DNA from: a virus
IMG/VR virus record: IMGVR_UViG_3300044996_000059
Location: 1 to 30,563 of that record
DNA: 30,563 nucleotides
Reading direction: 5' to 3' (one strand)
Shown: positions 1 through 6,200 of the stretch, piece by piece
Layout: each line of letters begins with the position of its first letter
How positions within the stretch are numbered: the first letter of the stretch is position 1
Translations under genes and position numbers: made by a program
The notes under the pieces: generated by a model
Told to the model about the DNA's origin: nothing
Database searches by the model: none
The model's input: the letters and a program-made list of their open reading frames with translations, nothing else

Positions 1-1370
1 GGAATAAGATTGGTAGAGGTGGGGCGTGGCTTATGAAAGCTGTGGATAATTTTACTTCTGGTACGATCGTTCGTGGTAAATACTATGAGGGTATCAAACA
101 GGGACTTTCTCCGGTCCAGGCAATGAAGAGGGCTGACGACTGGGCGGAGCGAATTATTAGCGGGAGGTCGCTAGGTTCAATGCCGACCCTATTTAATTCG
201 CAGATGTTAGGCTTTATTACGCAATTCCAATTGGAAGTCAACAACCAACTTTCCTTCATGTTTAAGGATATTCCGAGAAACTACAACATTCCTGCGGCAG
301 CTTCTGCGCTCGGACAGGTGTTTCTTTACTCCTATTTATTTAACAACCTTTACGAAAGGGCTTTTGGTAGGCGGCCAGCCTTTGACCCGATAGCCGTTGC
401 CCAAAGAGGCTATGAGGACTACACAAACCCAGACCTAAAGGAAGGTCAAGCGACTAAGAATTTAGTCAAGAACGTGGGTGAGCAATTACCATTCACATCT
501 ACTTTAACAGGTGGGCGTATTCCTCTAGGGGCCGCTGTTCCCGACCTGCCGGCTTTAATTAAGGGAGAGTCCACTATGAAGAGGGAGTTTTCTAAACCAC
601 TATTTCATTTGTTACCGCCTACAGGTGGTGGACAGCTAAAGAAAACGCTAGAGGGTATTAGTGCCTTTGATAAGGGGGCGTCAACTAGTGAGAGTGGTAG
701 GGTTCGTTATGTTATTCCCCAAACGGCCGAGAATAGAATAAGGACGGTCATAGCCGGACAGTATAGCACACCAGAAGCACGTACCTATTTCAGGGAGGGC
801 ACTGCACCACTTGGTGAATTGCAGTCAAAAGTTCTATTGGCGTCTCCAGACAAGCAAGCTGTCTACAACGAAGTTACGGCTGGAAGGGCGAGGGGCGCCG
901 CCGACAACAAGTCCAAAGAAGAACTAAAGGCTTCGGGACAGAAGTCATTGGAAAAAGACAATAAAGTCTATATTCAGGACGGAGAAAACATAAAGACGAT
1001 AGATTTGGACTTTCAACCCACCCCACCAAAACTAACGGGCAACACCGAATTGGACAAAAAATCTATTTCTGAATTTAATGGTGAGATAACCAAAAAGGCT
1101 AACGATATCTACGCGCTTTACCAGGCGGATAAAATGACTGCCGAAGAGGCCAATAAAGCTCTTGAAGAGTTAACTAAGTTGAAAAATAAGTACAAAAAGA
1201 AAAAGTTTAAGAAGCTAACTTTGGGGAAGGTTGCCCTGCCTAAAACAACATTAAAACTTAAGTTTGGTAAGACTGCGCTGGGCTCTAAAAGAGCGACTAA
1301 AAAGAAAAAGATAACTTTGCGAGACTTGTTTTCTAAGGACTTGAAGAATACCCGTAAAGTGGTATACTGA
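1..1370 (+). CDS. C-terminal part of a large virion-associated protein (5' partial)
   Basis: The reading frame is open to the left edge of the window; the first ATG is at 33, but the upstream codons have no stop, so the true start is probably outside. About 450 residues are visible. Near residues 40-90 is a segment with PTLFNSQMLGFITQFQLEVNN, which recalls the C-terminal regions of very large phage 'polyvalent' or internal virion proteins (LPD38-like; this is a memory of the family, not a search). The last 70 residues are very rich in lysine, which would suit binding to packaged DNA or to membrane. It lies directly before a fibre gene and the lysis genes, where podovirus internal or ejection proteins are often found. 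A late promoter is embedded in its last 30 bases. The product name is tentative; that it is a real coding region is secure. Confidence 0.75.
   Translation, partial: NKIGRGGAWLMKAVDNFTSGTIVRGKYYEGIKQGLSPVQAMKRADDWAERIISGRSLGSMPTLFNSQMLGFITQFQLEVNNQLSFMFKDIPRNYNIPAAASALGQVFLYSYLFNNLYERAFGRRPAFDPIAVAQRGYEDYTNPDLKEGQATKNLVKNVGEQLPFTSTLTGGRIPLGAAVPDLPALIKGESTMKREFSKPLFHLLPPTGGGQLKKTLEGISAFDKGASTSESGRVRYVIPQTAENRIRTVIAGQYSTPEARTYFREGTAPLGELQSKVLLASPDKQAVYNEVTAGRARGAADNKSKEELKASGQKSLEKDNKVYIQDGENIKTIDLDFQPTPPKLTGNTELDKKSISEFNGEITKKANDIYALYQADKMTAEEANKALEELTKLKNKYKKKKFKKLTLGKVALPKTTLKLKFGKTALGSKRATKKKKITLRDLFSKDLKNTRKVVY
1341..1368 (+). promoter_or_regulatory. Sigma-70-type promoter before the first fibre gene
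   Basis: TTGAAG (1341-1346), a 16-base spacer and TATACT (1363-1368), inside the 3' end of the preceding gene. The start of transcription should lie near 1375, which leaves a leader of about 70 nt. Two other late promoters in the window (16322 and 23187) are followed by the same kind of leader, which supports this one. Confidence 0.6.
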
Positions 1371-1391
1371 TTTTAGTTAAATAGTTATTTA

Positions 1392-1444
1392 GGGGACAAG
1401 CCCCGTTTAACCGCTGAAGACATGTTGTCTAGGGCGGTTTTTTT
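1392..1444 (+). promoter_or_regulatory. Leader RNA: mini-hairpin followed by terminator-like hairpin
   Basis: GGGG (1392-1395), loop ACAAG and CCCC (1401-1404) form a mini-hairpin. A bipartite hairpin follows: AACCGC (1409-1414) with GCGGTT (1434-1439), and inside it AGACA (1418-1422) with TGTCT (1426-1430). Seven T residues (1438-1444) run directly into the ATG at 1445. This has the form of an intrinsic terminator placed between a promoter and its gene, with no room for a ribosome-binding site. Attenuation, antitermination or RNA processing could explain it; the sequence alone does not decide. Confidence 0.6.
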
Positions 1445-2704
1445 ATGAGTACAATAAATTCGTGGCTGGCTGCGCCGCCAGATAACTACTCGCAAACGAT
1501 AACCGAGACCTCCCTCTCTGCGGTGGCTCTATCATTTACGCCCAACTCTGTTTCTGGTTTACCCCAAGAAGGGGTGGGGGTTTTATTCCAGAAGGATGCG
1601 AATGGGGCCGTTGATGCCACCACCGTGGAATTTGTTCACTGGACGAGTGTTGCGGGCGGTATTGTTAATTTGTCCGATACAGGAGATCGGGGCTTGACTG
1701 GATCATATAATGGGGCGCAAGCACACACGGGAACGATATATTTTGAAGTTTGGGTAACCGGTCAATACTACTACGGCAAATCCAGGGATGGGTTCGTAGC
1801 GGAGCACTCCGCGGCGGGAGTACACGATACCACGAAAGTTGTGGACTTAGCTACGGCCCAAAGTCTAACGAATAAAACACTAGGCACGGGGACGAAGATA
1901 GTTCTAGGTTCGGATGCTGTGGGTGATATCTACTACACCGCCGCCTCCAATGTTCTAACAAGACTAGCCGCCTCCACTTCTGGATACGTTTTAACTGCTA
2001 ACGGGGCGGGGGTAGCTCCGTCGTGGCAAGTTGCTACGGGTATACCTACAACGGGATGGATAGACGATACTGCTGAGACCTGGACCTACGCCTCCGCATC
2101 TACTTTCACGGTTTCAGGCGACCAAACAGCCAAGTATACAGTCGGTACAAAATTAAAGTTTACCCAAACAACGGTTAAGTACGCCGTGGTACTTTCCAGT
2201 TCCTACGGGGCGCCCAACACAACGGTGACAATTTTAGTCAATACAAGTTATACAATTGCCAATGCCGCTATTTCGGCTAACAACCACTCCTATGTAACTA
2301 ACCCGCAGGGTTGGCCCGGGTGGTTTGCTCTGGCGGCCCCGACTTTTAATGTTTCCGGGGCGGGGGGAATTGACAATGGGTCTGGAGGGCAACCAACCAT
2401 CTCCGAAACGAGAATTAACATTGACGGACGGACAGTAAGAATTCACTTGCGTGGGGGCGGCTATAAGGTGACGACGGACTACTACTTCTATACCACCGTT
2501 AATGGCTTCCCAGCCCCAACTAACACAACCGAACAAACTATAATTGGCGTCGGCAATGCCACAGCTGGAACTTCGGAATGGCTGCTAACTATTAAGCATA
2601 TTTCGGGTATCGCTAACCTCTACTTCCTAACGGCCACCGGTGCAACAATTGCGAACGATCAGCAATTTCAGAGTTTTTCGGCCAACATAACTTACGAGAT
2701 CTAA
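1445..2704 (+). CDS. Tail fibre / receptor-binding-type virion protein
   Basis: A 419-residue protein rich in Thr, Ser, Gly and Ala with beta-structure-like composition. The segment around residues 134-160 (DLATAQSLTNKTLGTGTKI) is typical of phage fibre shafts, and repeated TSGYVLTANG-like stretches follow. The N-terminal 130 residues could be the virion-attachment part and the C-terminal part, from about 200, a compact beta-rich domain. No catalytic motif was seen. It starts at the ATG at 1445 immediately after a U-tract, without a Shine-Dalgarno sequence. It is followed within 10 bases by a coiled-coil gene and the lysis genes, so it belongs to the late operon. The exact role (fibre, spike or appendage) is inferred from composition and position. 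Confidence 0.7.
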   Translation: MSTINSWLAAPPDNYSQTITETSLSAVALSFTPNSVSGLPQEGVGVLFQKDANGAVDATTVEFVHWTSVAGGIVNLSDTGDRGLTGSYNGAQAHTGTIYFEVWVTGQYYYGKSRDGFVAEHSAAGVHDTTKVVDLATAQSLTNKTLGTGTKIVLGSDAVGDIYYTAASNVLTRLAASTSGYVLTANGAGVAPSWQVATGIPTTGWIDDTAETWTYASASTFTVSGDQTAKYTVGTKLKFTQTTVKYAVVLSSSYGAPNTTVTILVNTSYTIANAAISANNHSYVTNPQGWPGWFALAAPTFNVSGAGGIDNGSGGQPTISETRINIDGRTVRIHLRGGGYKVTTDYYFYTTVNGFPAPTNTTEQTIIGVGNATAGTSEWLLTIKHISGIANLYFLTATGATIANDQQFQSFSANITYEI

Positions 2705-2710
2705 TTGACA

Positions 2711-2929
2711 ATGAACTATGAAGAAATTATCAAAAAGTTTGGAGACATTGAAACTCGCATTAATAAAATTAACGAGACAATTGAAAGCGTTGTTAAAGAG
2801 AACAACGAGCTAAAAAGGGTTATCCGTAGTGTTTACGAGCAAAACGTGAAACTCTTAAAAAGACAATGCCCAAAAAGAGCCGTACCGAAAAGGTGCAAGT
2901 TATGGAAAACTCAAACGCCGCTAAAATAG
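2711..2929 (+). CDS. Small coiled-coil protein of the lysis region
   Basis: A 72-residue protein. Residues 1-50 are a heptad-rich helix (IIKKFGDIETRINKINETIE...), and the tail is very basic (KRQCPKRAVPKRCKLWK). I chose the ATG at 2711; a TTG at 2705, directly after the stop codon of the fibre gene, would add two residues. The 3' end overlaps the next gene by 28 bases in another frame. Small coiled-coil proteins of this kind often lie next to holins, but no function can be assigned. Confidence 0.55.
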   Translation: MNYEEIIKKFGDIETRINKINETIESVVKENNELKRVIRSVYEQNVKLLKRQCPKRAVPKRCKLWKTQTPLK

Positions 2930-3135
2930 CCGAAATAGCCAACGATGTTTCGTGGATCAAAAAGGATATCTCGGAAATTAAGGAAACTCTAAAGGCTGTC
3001 ATGGAGGGTTATGTTACCCGTGGCGAGTTTAACCCCGTTAAGACTATTGTCTACACGTTTGCCGGAATTATACTAACCTCTTTTGTGGTCGGGCTTATTG
3101 CCTACGCCACCGCCGTTTTGAAAATTAGAGTATAA
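2902..3135 (+). CDS. XhlA-like membrane-anchored coiled-coil protein, possible holin accessory
   Basis: A 77-residue protein from the ATG at 2902, which has AAGGTG six bases upstream; an ATG at 2866 would add 12 basic residues but has no good ribosome-binding site. The N-terminal half is an amphipathic helix (IAEIANDVSWIKKDISEIKETLK). A YVTRGEF linker follows, and then one membrane span (IVYTFAGIILTSFVVGLIAYATAVL) close to the C terminus. This layout matches hemolysin XhlA-type phage proteins, which help holins to damage the membrane. It sits immediately before the endolysin. Function is inferred from layout and context. Confidence 0.65.
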   Translation: MENSNAAKIAEIANDVSWIKKDISEIKETLKAVMEGYVTRGEFNPVKTIVYTFAGIILTSFVVGLIAYATAVLKIRV

Positions 3136-3141
3136 ACACTT

Positions 3142-3987
3142 ATGTCCTTGCAGGACTTTGTAAAAAGGTGGACTAACAAGCCGTGCGACTTCGATGGTAG
3201 TTTTGGCAACCAATGCGTGGACTTATATAGGATGTATGTTAAGGAGGTACTGAATGGCATCCAATCACCACCCGCCGCGGGGGCAAAGGAGGTTTGGAAG
3301 AACTACAACCAAGATACATTTATACAGTCACAAGAACCTGAGGAGGGAGATGTTGTTGTTTGGGGTGGAGGAACCTACGGCCATATCGCCATTTTCGTTA
3401 ATGGCACTAAAGACTCGTTTAACTCCTTTGATCAGAACTATCCCGTTGGTTCTCTGCCTCATATTCAATACCATACGGGGACTAACGTATTGGGTTTTTT
3501 GCGTCCGAAAGGCGGTGGTTCTATGAACCCATTGAACTACAAACTACAACCAAACGAGTGGGTACAGTTAGGCGTTCAGAATAAACCAATAGACCACACC
3601 AAAACAGTCGGGGAGCTAATTAAGGACTTAGGGCTTAGATATGACATTATCGCCGATCTTAATAAGTCGGTAGGTGAGTTGACGGCTTCTAACACCGAAC
3701 TACAAAACGCCATTGAAACGACACGCAAGGATGCCGAGAAGGTAGTATCTACCGCCCTCCAGGATAAAAATTCGTGTACGCTCATTCTAGCGAACGTAGA
3801 GGCCACTCTAGCGAGTACCAAAGCGGAGGTAGATAACTTACAGGCTCAGGCAAACAACGATAGGAGGACAATAATTGAGCTTCACGAGACCATCCAGAAC
3901 CTCAATGAAGACGGTTTAAGCCAATATAACGGCTGGAAACTAATTAAACTGGGAATAGCAAAGGTTATAAACTCTATTAGGGGGTGA
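3142..3987 (+). CDS. CHAP-domain endolysin
   Basis: A 281-residue late lysis enzyme. Residues 5-125 form a CHAP (cysteine/histidine-dependent amidohydrolase/peptidase) domain, which cuts peptide or amide bonds of peptidoglycan. The presumed nucleophile is Cys25 in FGNQCVDLY, the histidine is His81 in YGHIAIF, and the acidic/amide partner lies in SFDQNY (about 96-100). Residues 170-260 are predicted coiled coil (ELTASNTELQNAIETTRKDAE, NLQAQANNDRRTIIELHETI), which is unusual for a cell-wall-binding region and may serve oligomerisation. There is no signal peptide, so export would depend on a holin; a holin-like gene overlaps the stop codon region. The start ATG at 3142 has no clear Shine-Dalgarno sequence. 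Confidence 0.88.
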   Translation: MSLQDFVKRWTNKPCDFDGSFGNQCVDLYRMYVKEVLNGIQSPPAAGAKEVWKNYNQDTFIQSQEPEEGDVVVWGGGTYGHIAIFVNGTKDSFNSFDQNYPVGSLPHIQYHTGTNVLGFLRPKGGGSMNPLNYKLQPNEWVQLGVQNKPIDHTKTVGELIKDLGLRYDIIADLNKSVGELTASNTELQNAIETTRKDAEKVVSTALQDKNSCTLILANVEATLASTKAEVDNLQAQANNDRRTIIELHETIQNLNEDGLSQYNGWKLIKLGIAKVINSIRG

Positions 3988-3992
3988 TCTAT

Positions 3993-4196
3993 ATGGCCGA
4001 AAGCAAGAGGTTCACGCTTAACAAAGAGGACTTATCAAGTCTTTTCAGAGGACTCGTAATTACAATGCTTGGTGCAGGGCTTACATACTTAACCGAAGCT
4101 GTGGCAAAAGTTGACTTTGGAGTTTACACTCCCTTAGTCGTTCCGGCATTTGCGTTACTTGTTAATTTTGTCAGGAAATTTGTAGCGGGGAAATAA
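3993..4196 (+). CDS. Holin-like small membrane protein
   Basis: A 67-residue protein with an N-terminal charged region (MAESKRFTLNKED) and two hydrophobic segments, about 16-35 (LFRGLVITMLGAGLTYLTEA) and 44-62 (VYTPLVVPAFALLVNFV), ending in basic residues. Size, topology and position next to the CHAP endolysin point to a phage holin. The ATG at 3993 is preceded by AGGGGGTGAT, which can pair almost fully with the 3' end of 16S rRNA (one G-U). A GTG at 3984 overlapping the endolysin stop would add three residues. It is the last gene of the late operon. Confidence 0.72.
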   Translation: MAESKRFTLNKEDLSSLFRGLVITMLGAGLTYLTEAVAKVDFGVYTPLVVPAFALLVNFVRKFVAGK

Positions 4197-4245
4197 AAAG
4201 ACGGGGAGCTATACTACTGCACTGCGAATGCGACAATCTCCCCGT
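4191..4245 (-). terminator. Minus-strand terminator downstream of the tRNA
   Basis: ACGGGGAG (4201-4208) pairs perfectly with CTCCCCGT (4238-4245). Read on the minus strand the stem is followed by CTTTTTATTT, a good U-tract; read on the plus strand it is followed by GTGTACCC, which is not. It is therefore best placed to end leftward transcripts from the tRNA/integrase side. The loop of 29 nt is long for an intrinsic terminator. Confidence 0.5.
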
Positions 4246-4296
4246 GTACCCTTACATTATATAGAGGAATTTCTATAAATGTCAAATTTGACAATG

Positions 4297-4325
4297 TTGC
4301 ACACTGTTGTAAAGGTTTGTATACT
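4297..4325 (+). promoter_or_regulatory. Candidate plus-strand promoter facing the tRNA locus
   Basis: TTGCAC (4297-4302), a 17-base spacer and TATACT (4320-4325). Transcription would start near 4332, at the edge of the inverted arm (4334), and run antisense to the tRNA to the intrinsic terminator at 4472-4495. That would give an RNA of about 160 nt with no open frame of note. The promoter is called from sequence only. Confidence 0.45.
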
Positions 4326-4333
4326 TTTTCTAG

Positions 4334-4466
4334 TTGTGCTCTCAAGGAGGCTAGTGAAGGTGGCGCGCCGTAGGAGATTCGAACTCCTAATCCTTCCCTT
4401 AGCAGGGGAATGCTCAGTCCTATTGAGCTAACGGCGCCCAGTTCATTAGCCCCCTCAAGAGCACAA
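4334..4466. repeat. 25-nt inverted arms enclosing the tRNA
   Basis: The left arm at 4334-4358 (ending CTAGTGAA) and the right arm at 4442-4466 (beginning TTCATTAG) are inverted copies. In minus-strand RNA, the tRNA sense, 24 of 25 positions pair: three are G-U and one is an A-C mismatch. In plus-strand RNA there are three mismatches. The tRNA gene fills the interior, with only 2 nt between its CCA end and one arm and 4 nt between its 5' end and the other arm. The mature tRNA would thus cap a long helix. Confidence 0.85.
4361..4437 (-). tRNA. tRNA with anticodon GCU on a tRNA-Arg-like, short-variable-loop body
   Basis: The minus strand folds into a complete 77-nt cloverleaf. It has acceptor GCGCCGT/ACGGCGC, TA, D stem GCTC/GAGC with loop AATAGGACT, anticodon stem TTCCC/GGGAA with loop CTGCTAA, variable loop GGATT, T stem AGGAG/CTCCT with loop TTCGAAT, discriminator G and an encoded CCA. 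The anticodon is GCT (plus-strand bases 4401-4403), which reads the serine codons AGC/AGU. Bacterial tRNA-Ser has a long variable arm; this one has five nt. The acceptor stem, the A at D-loop position 20, C35 and U36 match tRNA-Arg(UCU), whose anticodon loop CUUCUAA differs by one base. Position 21 is U instead of the near-universal A. It may be a phage tRNA or a copy of a host attachment tRNA next to the integrase. Confidence 0.85.
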
Positions 4467-4471
4467 AAATA

Positions 4472-4495
4472 CCCCGCACTTAGCGGGGTTTTCTT
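4472..4495 (+). terminator. Intrinsic terminator (plus strand)
   Basis: CCCCGC (4472-4477), loop ACTTA, GCGGGG (4483-4488), then TTTTCTT. On the minus strand the same stem is followed by TATTTTT, so it may work weakly in both directions. It would end the short plus-strand transcript from the promoter at 4297-4325. Confidence 0.75.
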
Positions 4496-4567
4496 ATGTC
4501 TGCAAAATATTAACTCTTAAACTCGGCTGTTGTGTCTTATTCGGGCAGTAGATTATTAAAGAACAGA

Positions 4568-4641
4568 AAACCGACTTGTAGATTGGCCGTACAGCAAGGC
4601 TGTAGATGGCCGTCCGTCACGACCAATCTAAAAATCGGTTT
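4568..4641. repeat. Two-part inverted repeat downstream of the integrase gene
   Basis: AAACCGA (4568-4574) pairs with TCGGTTT (4635-4641), and TAGATTGG (4579-4586) with CCAATCTA (4623-4630), separated by CTTG and AAAA internal loops. The interior holds TACAGC/GCTGTA (4590-4595/4599-4604) and two copies of GGCCGT. It could be an RNA 3' end of the integrase transcript, with TTTTCTG following on the minus strand, or integrase arm-binding DNA beside attP. The rest of 4496-4688 shows nothing else that I can support. Confidence 0.55.
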
Positions 4642-4688
4642 ATATCTACATTCTGCGTTTTATGACGGATAAGTTGTTAACTAATCTT

Positions 4689-5729
4689 CTATCTAGAGGC
4701 CACATTTGTCAACTTGGTTTTAATGTCCAGATTGATATGACCATCCTCCTCCAAAAACCGGTACTCAAAGCGTTTATCGGCTTGCAGCGCAAAGGATTTA
4801 ATGGTACTGATGAGTGCTTGTAAGATTTCCAGAGGACAGGTTGATCTTCTAATAAGCGGCAGTTTTTTAATGGCCTCCTTCAGGTCTTTAGTAACCAGGT
4901 GTTCGTACTTAGCGGTCATGGAGATGTCGTGTCCAGCGATCTTGGCGATCTTGTGAATGTTGATGTCTTCCTCAAGACAACGGGTGATAAATGAATGGCG
5001 TAGGGAGTAACAAGTAAGGTGTGGGCGTTTGATACCTAACCTCTTTATTCTTTGCTGGAAGTTATAGTGCCAGTCTACGTTATCGAATACTGCTTCCTTG
5101 GTGGAGGACTGAAACAAGTTGTTAGTCTTTAGGGCCGAAACGTAGGCTTTCAGTTTTTCGGCTAGGTTGGGTGGGATAGGAACATACCTTAAAGTGTTTG
5201 TTTTGCAGATTTCGGGCCGGATAACAAAAACCCCCTGCCCAAAGTCTACATCTGAGATAGTTAGGTGAGCCACCTCCCCCGGTCTCATACCTGTAAAAGC
5301 AAGGATGGAAAAAAAGAGCGTCCACCTTTCGTAGTTCCTAGCACCTAAGCTATAAGTGATAGTGTGGCCCCAACGATCAGGACGGGTAATAGTTACGGGG
5401 GGAAGATTAAGAAGCGCCTCAATCTCACCATCCGACAGGGTAGATTTGATAGTGGGATGTTCTCTCAAGTACGGCCACGTCTTAAACTCCTCAATGTTTT
5501 TGAGCTGTCCAAAGACACGGATGGTGTCAACGTAGACATTGATATAGGAGTTACGCCGACCAACAAGGATTAAGCTGTCGAGATATTTTTGTATTTCCTC
5601 TTTTGAGAAGTCGGAGTGTTTAAAGAGACATCTTAGTTGGATTAAGTGGCGGTAAACGGTAGACGCGCGGAGACCCCGTTTTATTAGGAAAGCCTTAAAG
5701 CTGTCTTTAACTAATTCAAACTCACTCAC
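4689..5729 (-). CDS. int: Tyrosine recombinase (phage integrase)
   Basis: Integrates the phage DNA at an attachment site. Residue numbers here count from the upstream in-frame GTG at 5765 (358 aa). The SAM-like core-binding domain is about 15-95 and the catalytic domain about 105-300. Catalytic residues visible are Arg161 in TGMRPGE, Lys188 in CKTNTLRY, Arg256 in YSLRHSF, His279 in AGHD and the nucleophile Tyr287 in KYEHL. The first His of the HxxR motif is Tyr253, a known variation. I prefer the GTG at 5729 as start, since it has a GGGGGGTAGG ribosome-binding site; 5765 has none. A C-terminal extension of about 55 residues follows the catalytic core. It is the only large leftward gene and lies beside a tRNA, as temperate phage integrases often do. 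Confidence 0.9.
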   Translation of the reverse strand: MSEFELVKDSFKAFLIKRGLRASTVYRHLIQLRCLFKHSDFSKEEIQKYLDSLILVGRRNSYINVYVDTIRVFGQLKNIEEFKTWPYLREHPTIKSTLSDGEIEALLNLPPVTITRPDRWGHTITYSLGARNYERWTLFFSILAFTGMRPGEVAHLTISDVDFGQGVFVIRPEICKTNTLRYVPIPPNLAEKLKAYVSALKTNNLFQSSTKEAVFDNVDWHYNFQQRIKRLGIKRPHLTCYSLRHSFITRCLEEDINIHKIAKIAGHDISMTAKYEHLVTKDLKEAIKKLPLIRRSTCPLEILQALISTIKSFALQADKRFEYRFLEEDGHINLDIKTKLTNVASR

Positions 5730-5795
5730 ACGCCTACCCCCCACCCAATAACCTCCACCCAACACACCACGTAAATAAGCGTTCCATAAAGACTA

Positions 5796-5825
5796 TTGAC
5801 ATTCGTCAGCCTTTATGCTTATAAT
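5796..5825 (+). promoter_or_regulatory. Main early promoter (rightward)
   Basis: TTGACA (5796-5801), an 18-base spacer and TATAAT (5820-5825): both hexamers are consensus. It starts the rightward early operon, with transcription from about 5832. The -35 box is overlapped by a small palindrome, TGAC-ATTC-GTCA (5797-5808), which could be a repressor operator; that role is a guess. Confidence 0.85.
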
Positions 5826-5878
5826 GTATTCGTACCTTATTTTGTTGATTTACCGCGCTTTCTCAGGTCAATTAAACC

Positions 5879-5976
5879 TTCTAATAATCCCGGCAACGAT
5901 TATTAGAAAGTTGATATTAAGTAGGGGTTAAAACTACTTAGATATGCAAAAAGACCTGCGAGAGCAGGCCTTTTTT
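5879..5976 (+). promoter_or_regulatory. Early leader RNA with two hairpins and a terminator
   Basis: The leader of about 147 nt holds three hairpins. The first is an 11-bp perfect hairpin (TTCTAATAATC 5879-5889 / GATTATTAGAA 5898-5908, loop of 8). The second is a 7-bp hairpin (TAAGTAG 5918-5924 / CTACTTA 5934-5940). The third is a terminator, CCTGC-GAGA-GCAGG (5955-5968) flanked by AAAAAG and CTTTTTT (5970-5976). The ATG at 5979 follows two bases later. Two hairpins before a terminator resemble the cis-acting antitermination (put) RNAs of phage HK022, by layout only. Confidence 0.6.
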
Positions 5977-5978
5977 GT

Positions 5979-6200
5979 ATGTCTAACAACGTTATAACCC
6001 GGAACAAACCGAAAGTCAAATACACATACCCTCCACAAGTCGAGTTCCATGCCCGCGTTTACAACTACTCAAAAAGCAATCCTACACTAACCCTTCGAGA
6101 TGTCGCCGCTAAATACGGCAGATCGCACGAACGCATCAGACAGATTATCCGACGCATTAACAGGAAGCCCGAAGAATACGAGGGGCTAATAAATTTATGA
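5979..6200 (+). CDS. Small helix-turn-helix protein resembling sigma region 4
   Basis: A 73-residue basic protein, first gene of the early operon. Residues 36-62 (LTLRDVAAKYGRSHERIRQIIRRI) match the helix-turn-helix pattern of sigma-70 region 4.2, in which 'RERIRQI' is the recognition helix that contacts the -35 box. No other sigma region is present, so it would act as a DNA-binding regulator rather than as a sigma factor. The start ATG comes two bases after the U-tract of a terminator-like hairpin, without a Shine-Dalgarno sequence. It overlaps the next gene by ATGA. Confidence 0.7.
   Translation: MSNNVITRNKPKVKYTYPPQVEFHARVYNYSKSNPTLTLRDVAAKYGRSHERIRQIIRRINRKPEEYEGLINL

Noticed and set aside
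4361-4437. tRNA on the plus strand with an AGC (Ala) anticodon
   Set aside because: The plus strand gives a loop TTAGCAG with U33, but then the T-loop (ATTCGAA) and D-loop do not have the expected bases, while the minus strand has TTCGAAT, GG in the D-loop and CCA.
4361-4437. Ordinary tRNA-Ser(GCU)
   Set aside because: The variable loop has five nt and the acceptor/anticodon region is of tRNA-Arg type; a bacterial serine tRNA would be class II.
5766-5978. A classical divergent repressor/Cro switch with multiple operators
   Set aside because: Only one small palindrome (TGACATTCGTCA) is seen at the -35 box, and no repressor gene is divergent to the early promoter; only the integrase is.
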